Notes under the pieces: generated by a model | The model's database searches: none | The model's input: the letters and a program-made list of their open reading frames with translations, nothing else | Told to the model about the DNA's origin: nothing | Part shown: piece by piece, positions 1-5,761 of the stretch | How positions within the stretch are numbered: the stretch's first letter is position 1 | Layout: each line of letters opens with the position of its first letter | Translations under genes and position numbers: made by a program | DNA from: CAZGQY01 sp964528035 | GTDB lineage: Bacteria; Pseudomonadota; Gammaproteobacteria; Methylococcales; UBA1147 | Assembly (NCBI GenBank): GCA_964528035.1 | Contig: CAZGQY010000087.1 | Coordinates: 1-16,663 of the forward strand | Direction of reading: 5' to 3' | DNA: 16,663 nucleotides

Positions 1-62
1 GATGGCTGCTTATCGGCTGATATACCCGTCAATACAACAATGATGGAGTACTAGTTTGGCAA

Positions 63-746
63 TCACTGTATATCCGGCAGTGCAGCGTTTAGAAATTTGA
101 TCAACGGAAATGCCTGTTGATAACCGGCAGCGACGACCGATACGAAATCCGGTGATAACACTTGGCTATCATCGAACGAGTGGTAGGCTAAAAACCCTTT
201 GCGCTTCAGCCATTCAGCGTGTAGGTGGTTTTTGTCGTAGCCGCGCGGTATGGTTTTCAGTGTGTCGCCACGTAACTCGCCAAAATAGGCATGAAAATCC
301 GGGTTTTTGACAATCGCTTCGAAGGCTTCGCCTTGGTTCGCGATTTCAGCTCGAATCCTTTTAAGCCATGGCGAGGGTGGTTGGTATGAACCGCAGGCGA
401 TGCGTGTTAAACCGGGTTCCACATGGATGTAGTACCCTGCCAGGCCTTTGTCGACCCTGCGCCCATTCGCGACCAGGTGGGCACCAAAGCCAGGTTTATA
501 CGGCGTTTTGTCACGGCTAAAGCGCAGGTCGCGGTGGGTTCGGAACATACAATCTTCGGCGACCAGCCAGTCCAGGGTAGTGTCGAAGCGTGCAGTGACC
601 GTTATTAGGTCATCCAGAAAGTCGGCGAAGTTATTCCGGGAGTACTCGTATTCAGCTTTATTAGCATTGAACCAGTTCCGGTTATTGTTTTTCCTGAGTT
701 CACTCAGAAAACTCATCATGGCCCGATCGATTTGCACAGATTTCAT
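63..746 (-). CDS. DUF2461 domain-containing protein
   Basis: A 227-residue soluble protein with no signal peptide or membrane segment. It matches the DUF2461 (TIGR02453-type) family in length and in its conserved core: an N-terminal FLSELRKNNNRNWFNANK segment (residues 13-30), then FRTHRDLRFSRDKTPYKP (about 68-85), a Gly/Tyr-rich stretch with GYYIHVEP, and a late GYDKNHLHAEWLKRKGF motif. The family is widespread in bacteria and has no firmly established biochemical role, so none is assigned. The chosen ATG (746) has a GAGG about 13 bases upstream, which is rather far; in-frame Met10 and Met11 are alternatives, but the conserved region starts just after them. It lies alone on the minus strand, with about 130 bases between it and the next gene upstream. 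Family call is confident; function is unknown. Confidence 0.88.
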   Translation of the reverse strand: MKSVQIDRAMMSFLSELRKNNNRNWFNANKAEYEYSRNNFADFLDDLITVTARFDTTLDWLVAEDCMFRTHRDLRFSRDKTPYKPGFGAHLVANGRRVDKGLAGYYIHVEPGLTRIACGSYQPPSPWLKRIRAEIANQGEAFEAIVKNPDFHAYFGELRGDTLKTIPRGYDKNHLHAEWLKRKGFLAYHSFDDSQVLSPDFVSVVAAGYQQAFPLIKFLNAALPDIQ

Positions 747-879
747 TGATGAGTTTATTCCTCAATAAAAATCAAAAACTTAAAGGTATATTAGTTTGCC
801 CATAATGCTGAAATAGCTTATCGGTTTTTTTAAACCCTTATATATGAGACTAACCTCTCAAAGCGATTACATTTTATAG

Positions 880-1524
880 TTAAGCAGACAAAGATTGAAA
901 CGCATCTTGATAGTTGTTGTGACAGCGGGTATAAAAATCTTCCTGCATCAACCGTGCACGCCATTGTTTGGTATTGGGGTATTCGGACAAATCCAGTCCA
1001 CAGACTTCAGATGGATCAAGCCAGGCAAGCAATACGAAATCGGCCAAAGTGAGTTCGTCCATTGCGAAATGTCTAAAATTTCCGAGTTGGCTTTCAACAA
1101 TGGGCAAAAAACGGTCAAAAAAATTGAGTCCGTCCTGTAAAGACCGTTCGTCTTTATCGATATTAATTACTTTGTAGAAAACTCGGTTAAAAAATATTTT
1201 CTCCATAGCCCTGGCGATATGTTGAGTCGCGAATTCTGTCCACTGATTAACCAGCGCTCGTTTTTGCAATTCCTCGGGATAAAGGTCGGATTTGGCTTTC
1301 TCGGCAAGATAACGTGTAATGGCTCCGCTTTCAAAGAGACGAAATCCACTGTCATCCATTGCTGGAACCTTACCAGCAGGGTGGATTGTGAGAAATTCAG
1401 GGTTTTGGCCCTCACCAGTGAGAAGATTCACTCGAACATATTCATAGTCAATATTAATGCTGTTTGCCACAAAGCGCACTCTATTCGCCCAGGTAGATGC
1501 ATCGAAACCGTAAATTTTTAACAT
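880..1524 (-). CDS. Glutathione S-transferase family protein
   Basis: A cytosolic GST-fold protein of 214 residues counted from MLKIYGF, the usual size for the family. The N-terminal thioredoxin-like domain (about 1-78) begins MLKIYGFDASTWANRVRF and has the glutathione-site signature HPAGKVPAM (about 48-56, with the cis-Pro) followed by ESGAITRYL (65-72). The all-helical C-terminal domain (about 90-210) contains the DELTLADFVLLAW motif. Such enzymes conjugate or reduce electrophiles with glutathione; the substrate cannot be read from sequence. Start choice: the minus strand reads GGAGGATCTGACAATG, placing a perfect GGAGG 8 bases before the ATG at 1524. The reading frame can be extended to a TTG at 1539, but that TTG overlaps the ribosome binding site, so 1524 is preferred. 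No operon partner is evident. Confidence 0.9.
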   Translation of the reverse strand: MLKIYGFDASTWANRVRFVANSINIDYEYVRVNLLTGEGQNPEFLTIHPAGKVPAMDDSGFRLFESGAITRYLAEKAKSDLYPEELQKRALVNQWTEFATQHIARAMEKIFFNRVFYKVINIDKDERSLQDGLNFFDRFLPIVESQLGNFRHFAMDELTLADFVLLAWLDPSEVCGLDLSEYPNTKQWRARLMQEDFYTRCHNNYQDAFQSLSA

Positions 1525-1539
1525 TGTCAGATCCTCCAA

Positions 1540-1556
1540 GTTAGTACTATACGGTA
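1540..1556 (-). promoter_or_regulatory. Imperfect dyad upstream of the GST gene (possible operator)
   Basis: Just upstream of the GST ribosome binding site the minus strand reads GTACCGTATAGTAC, an imperfect inverted repeat with GTAC at both ends and a central TA (10 of 14 positions symmetric). It lies where a promoter -10 or an operator would be expected. TetR-type regulators of detoxification genes often bind dyads of this size, but no regulator gene is in the window. This is a weak, inferred site. Confidence 0.25.
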
Positions 1557-1700
1557 CAATAATTTTTAAAGGCTCGCAAAAATAGTGGGTTTTCGCGTTC
1601 TCTTGATCTATACAAAGGAGGTTATTGGAGAATTTATTCTTGAGGAAAGAAAACCAATTCTCGGGTGTTTAATCAATCTTCAACAGGAAAAGTGTTTATA

Positions 1701-2093
1701 TCAGTACCAATCTTCGAGGGTAAGGCCGGGAACGCGGGAAAATTCATTGATATTATGAGTGACTGGAATTGCACCATTTGCCAGGGCTGTTCCGGCAATC
1801 AATTTATCCATTGGGCCAATGGGAGTTTCTTGTGACTCCAGATTGGCTCGAATTTGTGCTGACGATTTAGCTTCTAACTGCGTGTAAGAGATACAATGTA
1901 TAGTGTTGAGTAATTCAGTGAATTGTTTTCTACGCCGGGTCGTTTGTGTCGACTTGGCCAGTCCGACTTCGATTTTATAGACAGTAATTACACTGGTGGC
2001 AATGTTCGCAGGCGGTGTATTGATTAAATATTCGCTGACATGGCCTTTATTTTTGAAAAAATAAATCAGCATATTTGTATCTAGAAGATACAT
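1701..2093 (-). CDS. vapC: VapC-type PIN-domain toxin, probably catalytically dead
   Basis: A 130-residue PIN-domain protein of the VapC/MvpT type (ribonuclease toxins, often cutting initiator tRNA or other RNA). The N-terminal LLDTNMLIY supplies Asp5. The C-terminal block GPMDKLIAG supplies Asp96, and VTHNINEFSRVPGLTLEDW closes the fold. The second acidic position is missing: aligned by eye with Shigella MvpT (SSITLMELIYG, Glu42), this protein reads TSVITVYKIEVG, with Lys40 encoded by AAA where the catalytic Glu (GAA/GAG) is expected. A single G-to-A change would explain it. Its ATG overlaps the stop of the antitoxin remnant upstream (TAATG), the normal arrangement of these operons. Because the antitoxin is broken, loss of nuclease activity would explain why the toxin frame is still open. 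Family confident; inactivity inferred. Confidence 0.85.
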   Translation of the reverse strand: MYLLDTNMLIYFFKNKGHVSEYLINTPPANIATSVITVYKIEVGLAKSTQTTRRRKQFTELLNTIHCISYTQLEAKSSAQIRANLESQETPIGPMDKLIAGTALANGAIPVTHNINEFSRVPGLTLEDWY

Positions 2094-2322
2094 TAGAATG
2101 GTTCTCGAGGAGCATCCTTGATTGTCATTCTGCGCAGATCATCTACATCCAGAAAATCCCGCCAAGTACCGGACAGGGCTTTGACCGAATCTGGCCAATG
2201 ATTTTCGGTTTGTTGTTGGATAATCTGAGCGACCCAGCGACGGACAAAAATTCCAGCGGCATTGGCTTCGCTTTTAATTTTGTTGCCAGTTTATCATCGA
2301 CATAGATGGTAACTTATCCCAA
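2093..2322 (-). pseudogene. Remnant of RHH-type antitoxin gene (nonsense codon plus frameshift)
   Basis: Immediately upstream of the PIN toxin, the minus strand encodes an antitoxin in two frames. The first part reads VTIYVDDKLATKLK (a typical beta strand and first helix of a ribbon-helix-helix protein). The second reads EANAAGIFVRRWVAQIIQ, then TENHWPDSVKALSGTW and ends DLRRMTIKDAPREPF before TAA. The two parts join if one A is restored in the A-run corresponding to plus positions 2272-2275 (KLK-S-EANAAG). The N-terminus is also damaged: the expected start MGQVTIY appears as TTG GGA TAA GTT ACC, so codon 3 is a stop (plus 2314-2316) and the first codon is TTG. No other start reaches the downstream frame. 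Two independent lesions make one sequencing error an insufficient explanation. Family call from remembered RHH antitoxins with the same C-terminal pattern (WP-SV-AL-GTW). Confidence 0.75.
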
Positions 2323-2384
2323 ATATATTTAATGCGATTTTTAGAGCATAGAGTTGCTTAGGTATGTTTTTATGCATAATTATA

Positions 2385-2401
2385 TATGGTACTGACCCCT
2401 T
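2385..2401 (-). repeat. Left copy of 17-bp inverted repeat (GGGGTCAGTACC core)
   Basis: The plus strand reads TATGGTACTGACCCCTT. Its exact reverse complement occurs at 5004-5020, giving a perfect 17-bp inverted repeat about 2.6 kb apart. The core GGGGTCAGTAC resembles the short GGGTCAGAGTAC-type motifs seen near IS200-like/REP-associated transposases of the same family as the gene at 5762. It is followed by an A-rich stretch. Exact identity is seen; association with the transposase is inferred. Confidence 0.75.
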
Positions 2402-2440
2402 AAAAATATTAAAAATACTCTCGATTGCGGCTCAATTGAA

Positions 2441-2866
2441 TTATCGGCTACCCCTGGCTTCAGGAAGGCGGAATTCTATTTCGTTTTGGATTTTTTTCGC
2501 CAGTCTCGATATCCAAATATTATAGTTTTCATGAATACTTTGGCCATCATAGTCTAGGTTTTCACTGTTTACATAATAGATATCAAACGATGTTCTGCTA
2601 TATCGTATCGATACAGTTGCGGAATGATCTCTAATGTGTCGAACAGCTTTTATGTTCCCATCCGATACTATTTCAGTCTGCCATCCCAATCGTCGACCTG
2701 CTGACCAAATTGCTTCTGCAATTTCTTCTTCGGATGCGGACATCCTGGGAGATATTGATACGTCTTTAGCATTATAGATCGGCGCAGACCGACAGCCACA
2801 CAATAATACCAGCGCTACAACAATGAAATTATTTCCAGGATGAGCCCGCCAATAATTTTGGTTCAT
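2441..2866 (-). CDS. Putative small lipoprotein, unrecognised family
   Basis: A 141-residue protein that I do not recognise. The N-terminus has a hydrophobic stretch (residues 14-24, FIVVALVLLCG) ending in LCGC at 22-25, an acceptable though not ideal lipobox, so the mature protein would start at Cys25 as a lipoprotein. The rest is soluble and mixed alpha/beta: SASEEEIAEAIWSAGRRLGWQTEIVSDG followed by short strands (ATVSIRYSRTSFDIYYVNS) and a terminal helix. The pattern of an early helix, 'GW' turn and paired strands resembles small periplasmic lipoproteins that sense or bind something on the envelope, but this is only impression. It is transcribed away from the lipoprotein operon starting at 2953, and the two starts are only 86 bases apart, so a shared divergent control region is likely. 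Confidence 0.7.
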   Translation of the reverse strand: MNQNYWRAHPGNNFIVVALVLLCGCRSAPIYNAKDVSISPRMSASEEEIAEAIWSAGRRLGWQTEIVSDGNIKAVRHIRDHSATVSIRYSRTSFDIYYVNSENLDYDGQSIHENYNIWISRLAKKIQNEIEFRLPEARGSR

Positions 2867-2886
2867 GGCTTAATAACCTAATTCTT

Positions 2887-2916
2887 TTGTAGATTCCATT
2901 GAAATAAATCTATACT
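2887..2916 (+). promoter_or_regulatory. Candidate sigma-70 promoter for the lipoprotein operon
   Basis: TTGTAG (2887-2892) and TATACT (2911-2916) are separated by 18 bases and lie 36 bases before the start at 2953. The -10 box is one base from consensus and the -35 box is two bases off. The site sits in the intergenic gap between divergent genes. Read by eye only. Confidence 0.4.
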
Positions 2917-2952
2917 ATCATCCTTTGTGCGTTTTATACGAGAGATTTAACT

Positions 2953-3600
2953 ATGGTGAAAGTTTCTTTATTCGTAACGCTGTTTTTTGTGCTATCCGGG
3001 TGCGCATTCACCGATCTTGATCTTGAAATGCCAGCCAACGGATTGGAAAATCCGATTATTGGGGGAAAAGATCGTGAAATTTTCATAACTATTCCGTTCG
3101 CTGATAAGACACCTTCGCCTAAGCGATGTGGCATGAAAAAGAATGGGTATAATATGGATACGGCAGACGCTATCTGTACAACTCCTCCTGGAACATGGCT
3201 CGCCAAGCTGCTTGCTGACGAGTTGCGCGCCTCGGGATTTACTTTAATCGAGAGTGCTGCCGCGAAAAAAGATAATGCTCTGGTAATAAATGGAACGATA
3301 TCAAAGGTATTTGTCGAGCCAATAATTGGTTTTTGGAGCGGGAGTCTCGAAGCAGATTTAGAAGTTAGTTTAGTTGCGACGACCGCAAGTGGCTTGAAAG
3401 CCGAGCGAAAATTCTTTTCCAAAGGTATCAAGAAAGGGCTCTTTGCTGCAACACAAACTCCGTACCAAACAGCGCTAAAAAGAGCGACAGATCAACTTCT
3501 TGAAGATATGGTAGAAGCAATATTCTACCTTATGAACACATACTCAAACTTAGACGTAAATAAATCTGTTTATTCTAACGACGAGGCTGCATATCCATGA
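2953..3600 (+). CDS. Putative outer-membrane lipoprotein (YajG-like appearance)
   Basis: A 215-residue protein with a clear type II signal: MVKVSLFVTLFFVLSGC, lipobox LSGC with Cys17 as the lipidated residue. The mature part starts acidic (DLDLEMPAN) and continues with strand-rich segments: REIFITIPFADKTPSP, a helix TWLAKLLADELRASGFTLIES (about 78-98), then DNALVINGTISKVFVEP and LEADLEVSLVATTASGLKAERKF. The order 'DxR/ADxT strand, helix with GF, hidden-residue ING-x-I strand, long helix' recalls the YajG-type lipoproteins, but similarity is too weak for a firm name. Two cysteines (in KRCGMKK and AICTTPP) could form a disulfide. Its stop overlaps the next lipoprotein start (ATGA), so the two are translationally coupled. 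Function unknown; surface or periplasmic location is well supported. Confidence 0.78.
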   Translation: MVKVSLFVTLFFVLSGCAFTDLDLEMPANGLENPIIGGKDREIFITIPFADKTPSPKRCGMKKNGYNMDTADAICTTPPGTWLAKLLADELRASGFTLIESAAAKKDNALVINGTISKVFVEPIIGFWSGSLEADLEVSLVATTASGLKAERKFFSKGIKKGLFAATQTPYQTALKRATDQLLEDMVEAIFYLMNTYSNLDVNKSVYSNDEAAYP

Positions 3601-3773
3601 AAAATCACTGGCAACTTATGATCGTAATAGCGTTTTTCTTGTTGGCCTGCACATCACGTCATGTAGTTGTTTTGCCCGAGGATGCGAAAGATCTTAGTGA
3701 TAAACAATGGAAAATTCTACAGGAACCGTTACCTAAGGTAGAGTCACCAGCCACTATTGAAAATGAAGGGTAA
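3597..3773 (+). CDS. Small lipoprotein (58 residues) coupled to the preceding gene
   Basis: This short frame begins with an ATG overlapping the stop of the previous gene (ATGA) and encodes 58 residues. The N-terminus MKNHWQLMIVIAFFLLAC is a near-ideal lipoprotein signal with lipobox LLAC (Cys18). The mature 41-residue tail is charged and proline-containing (LPEDAKDLSDKQWKILQEPLP) with no further hydrophobic segment. The ATGA overlap, the strong signal sequence and the following short gap to the zinc-ribbon gene all argue that it is real. No family is recognised. It may be a partner of the larger lipoprotein encoded just before it; that is inference from the coupling. Confidence 0.7.
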   Translation: MKNHWQLMIVIAFFLLACTSRHVVVLPEDAKDLSDKQWKILQEPLPKVESPATIENEG

Positions 3774-3784
3774 TACACCAATTT

Positions 3785-4015
3785 TTGGCAGGAACATCCA
3801 CGAAAATACTTAGCCTGGTGGATTATGAGGATACAAAAGAAAAAAATGCTATCCCCGATGAAAAGAATGATTCCAATAATGTCTCATCTGAAAAAACAGA
3901 AGGTATATCAACAAATATTTTTTGTAAGCAGTGTGGAAAAGAAACGCCCCCTGACACAATATTAGGCCTTCCTCGATGCCCGTCTTGTGGGATACTTCGA
4001 AGTTTGGTGAAGTGA
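3785..4015 (+). CDS. Small zinc-ribbon protein
   Basis: An open frame of 76 codons following the small lipoprotein by 11 bases. The C-terminal half carries a textbook zinc ribbon: CKQCGKETPPDTILGLPRCPSCG, i.e. two CxxC knuckles 17 residues apart (about residues 47-71). The first 45 residues are polar and probably disordered (many Asp, Glu, Lys, Asn, Ser). The start is uncertain: the 5'-most candidate is TTG at 3785 (MAGTSTKILSLVDYED), a GTG lies about 12 codons in, and there is no in-frame ATG; no clear Shine-Dalgarno was seen before the TTG. It may bind Zn and a nucleic acid or a protein partner, but nothing more specific can be said. The position suggests it is the third gene of the lipoprotein operon. 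Confidence 0.55.
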   Translation: MAGTSTKILSLVDYEDTKEKNAIPDEKNDSNNVSSEKTEGISTNIFCKQCGKETPPDTILGLPRCPSCGILRSLVK

Positions 4016-4077
4016 GAATGACGATGAATAGTTTTTTTTAATGGAATTCTACGCAGGAGCGAATAAAGGTGAATAAA

Positions 4078-4101
4078 AAGAGGTCAGTATACTGACCTCT
4101 T
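4078..4101. repeat. 24-bp perfect palindrome of the GGTCAGTA half-site (REP-like)
   Basis: The half-site AAGAGGTCAGTA is followed directly by its exact reverse complement, giving a 24-bp perfect palindrome that can fold into a 10-bp stem with a TATA loop. The same half-site (AAGGGGTCAGTA) forms the inverted repeats at 2385-2401 and 5004-5020. It lies between convergent genes, where REP elements usually sit. On the minus strand the stem is followed by TTTTTATTC, so it could also terminate transcription of the membrane-protein gene. Confidence 0.7.
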
Positions 4102-4159
4102 AAATTACCCTAAATTCTACCCTTAGATTTTATATTCTTTCATAGATAAGTAATTTACA

Positions 4160-4197
4160 AAGAAGCCGCCGAGAAATAAATCAAGGTCGGCTCTTTT
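4160..4197. terminator. Candidate bidirectional intrinsic terminator
   Basis: An imperfect hairpin AGCCGCC (4164-4170) / GGTCGGCT (4185-4192) with an A-rich loop, flanked by AAAG on the left and CTTTT on the right. It lies between the 3' ends of the zinc-ribbon gene (plus) and the membrane-protein gene (minus), so it could stop transcription from both sides. The stem has a bulge, so confidence is moderate. Confidence 0.42.
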
Positions 4198-4246
4198 GTA
4201 TTAACCACGTCAGCGCTCCGGTAACTATAGTATTTATCCGTTATTG

Positions 4247-4876
4247 CTAACTACTACTAAATTCGCCTCCGATTTTATTAAAACTTTGAATTATCCGACC
4301 AATAAATGCCTCTGATGAAATAGAAGCTGCGAGGCAGAATCCGGCTAGAATAAATCCTTTTTCTGAACTTTTATGTATATCAGTAAGTAGATTGCTCGTT
4401 AATATGTGTAGAAGCAATGGAACTAAAAATGCTGCTCCTATCCCAAGAAGAATCGATACATGAAGATCAATATTCCTTAAAGCTTTTTTCTTTACATCAC
4501 CTTTGTTAACTTTTGGCTCTGTCTTATGCGCATTATCTTCCGCTGATTTAGTGCCCTCTTCATCATCAACTTCATTGGGTTTTATTTTTCGATAGTAATT
4601 TGCTATAAGACCACCAAATGCACCCGAAAGAACAATAACACATAAAATACCTAGGTTAACTCTAGTAATTTTATCGGTATTATCAATTAGTGTCACATAG
4701 ATTGCGATGCCGAGTACTAAAAGTATCATCGCGATGACTATAAAAGTTGTCCATTTATCCTCCAGATGTCTTTTATCCTCTGGTGTTTTAGCCAAAGGTT
4801 TTGCACCACGAAAATAACCCCAAATAAAACCTAAAAAAGTGAAAAATAAGAAACCACTTAAACAATATTTATCCAC
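4247..4876 (-). CDS. Multi-pass membrane protein resembling YEATS-associated helix family
   Basis: A 209-residue integral membrane protein with about five membrane segments: residues 5-22, 44-64, 74-95, 138-160 and 174-194. A charged loop (about 97-136; NEVDDEEGTKSAEDNAHK) separates the third and fourth. The segments SGAFGGLIANYY, LHVSILLGIGAAFLVPLLL, SNLLTDI and FILAGFCLAASISSEAFIG closely match my memory of the 'YEATS-associated helix-containing' membrane proteins. In these proteins the LGIGASFLVPLFL...ISSNL...AGFCLIAAISS pattern is the hallmark, and they are predicted by comparative genomics to be effector or sensor membrane partners of prokaryotic YEATS proteins. No YEATS-domain gene is in this window, so this would be an orphan. 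The start is GTG at 4876, preceded by GGAGA at good spacing. Immediate neighbours are convergent (left) and divergent (right). Membrane topology is sure; family assignment moderate. Confidence 0.68.
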   Translation of the reverse strand: MDKYCLSGFLFFTFLGFIWGYFRGAKPLAKTPEDKRHLEDKWTTFIVIAMILLVLGIAIYVTLIDNTDKITRVNLGILCVIVLSGAFGGLIANYYRKIKPNEVDDEEGTKSAEDNAHKTEPKVNKGDVKKKALRNIDLHVSILLGIGAAFLVPLLLHILTSNLLTDIHKSSEKGFILAGFCLAASISSEAFIGRIIQSFNKIGGEFSSS

Positions 4877-5003
4877 AAAAAATCTCCATTTAATGATTAG
4901 AATAGGGGTACAAGAATCCTTAGTATATGATTTAATCCATATCGATTATAACAAAATAGCTAAACAACAAAACGTAGAACGTAAATTGTTAGACGGGTAT
5001 ATA

Positions 5004-5020
5004 AAGGGGTCAGTACCATA
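5004..5020 (+). repeat. Right copy of 17-bp inverted repeat (GGGGTCAGTACC core)
   Basis: The plus strand reads AAGGGGTCAGTACCATA, the exact reverse complement of 2385-2401. Together the two copies bracket the lipoprotein, zinc-ribbon and membrane-protein genes. It is 70 bases upstream of the intact toxin-antitoxin pair and about 740 bases upstream of the REP-associated transposase. Confidence 0.75.
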
Positions 5021-5089
5021 AAAACTAAGGCATAAAAGCACTCCGTATGCTATTCTCATATTCCTAATACATTTCCCTAAACACTTACT

Positions 5090-5320
5090 ATGCGCACAAC
5101 AATAAATATCGATGATCAGCTTTTACAATCCGCCAAACATCTGGCTATTGAACAAGGAATCAGTTTGGCTCACGTAATCGAAAATGCATTGAGAGAATCC
5201 TTGTCTAAACCGATAAAAAAGGGTCAACCGGTTCAGCTTATTACTACTAAGGGCTCGGGTGTTAAACCTGGTGTCGATCTGGAGAGCAATCACTCTTTAC
5301 TGGATATCATGAATGACTAG
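5090..5320 (+). CDS. Ribbon-helix-helix antitoxin (VapB-like)
   Basis: A 76-residue protein. The N-terminus MRTTINIDDQLLQSAKHLAIEQGISLAHVIENALRESL is a ribbon-helix-helix DNA-binding domain: strand TTINID, helix LLQSAKHLA, turn EQGIS, second helix. The tail LITTKGSGVKPGVDLESNHSLLDIMND has the G-x-KPGVDL...LLD-MN pattern common to antitoxins of PIN toxins and would wrap the toxin. It neutralises the toxin encoded next and normally represses its own operon. Its end overlaps the toxin start by 8 bases. No good Shine-Dalgarno is visible before the ATG. Upstream there is a loose dyad GCATA (about 5030) ... TATGC (about 5046) that could be an operator. Family confident. Confidence 0.87.
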   Translation: MRTTINIDDQLLQSAKHLAIEQGISLAHVIENALRESLSKPIKKGQPVQLITTKGSGVKPGVDLESNHSLLDIMND

Positions 5321-5750
5321 AATGATGCTAATGGATGTAAACGTATTGGTTTTTGCCCATCGCGAAGATGTACGTGATCATATGGCTTACCGGGAATGGT
5401 TGGAGCAAGTCATTAATTCTAATATCGCTTATGGATTTTCAGAGCTTGTATTAAGCGGGTTTATTCGGATTGTGACGCACAAAAAGATATTTGAAAAGCC
5501 ATCATCGTTGCAGGATGCTATTGAATTTGCTGAGCAGGTTAGAAATGCTCAACAGGCCGTTGCATTGGTTCCAGGTGCTAAACATTGGCCGCTTTTTATC
5601 CAGTGTGCACGTTCGATATCCGCATCGGGGAATGCCATTCCTGATGCCTACCATGCGGCATTGGCTATGGAATGGAAATGCGACTGGGTGACGACAGATA
5701 AAGGGTTTCGTCGTTTTAAAGGTTTACGCGTCAGGCATCCTCTGAAATAA
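5313..5750 (+). CDS. vapC: VapC-family PIN-domain toxin (intact active site)
   Basis: A 145-residue PIN-domain ribonuclease toxin. All four acidic positions of the active site are seen: Asp8 (LMDVNVLVFA), Glu44 (FSELVLSGF), Asp111 (NAIPDAYHAALA) and Asp129 (VTTDKGFRRF). The sequence follows the subgroup with VLSGFIRIVTHKKIFEKP and the C-terminal TTDKGF-R-F-GL-V-HPL pattern. It probably cleaves RNA with Mg2+ when not bound by the antitoxin encoded just upstream; the target is not predictable. The start is taken as ATG 5313, overlapping the antitoxin by 8 bases; in-frame ATGs at 5322 and 5325 are alternatives. Unlike the damaged toxin at 1701, nothing in this copy suggests loss of function. The transposase gene starts 11 bases later and may be co-transcribed. 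Confidence 0.9.
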   Translation: MTRMMLMDVNVLVFAHREDVRDHMAYREWLEQVINSNIAYGFSELVLSGFIRIVTHKKIFEKPSSLQDAIEFAEQVRNAQQAVALVPGAKHWPLFIQCARSISASGNAIPDAYHAALAMEWKCDWVTTDKGFRRFKGLRVRHPLK

Positions 5751-5761
5751 AGGGATTCACA

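Noticed and set aside
747..879. GGTTT/AAACC hairpin as terminator of the GST gene
   Set aside because: The stem is only 5 bp and pure AT at the core, without a clear T-run at the right distance.
1614..1672. Strong Shine-Dalgarno-like AAAGGAGG followed by a short TTG frame
   Set aside because: The spacing to the TTG is too short and the frame ends after 16 codons, so there is no credible gene.
4839..5021. 60-codon plus-strand frame ending in the repeat at 5004
   Set aside because: It starts inside the membrane-protein gene on the opposite strand, and its tail is intergenic and repeat sequence.
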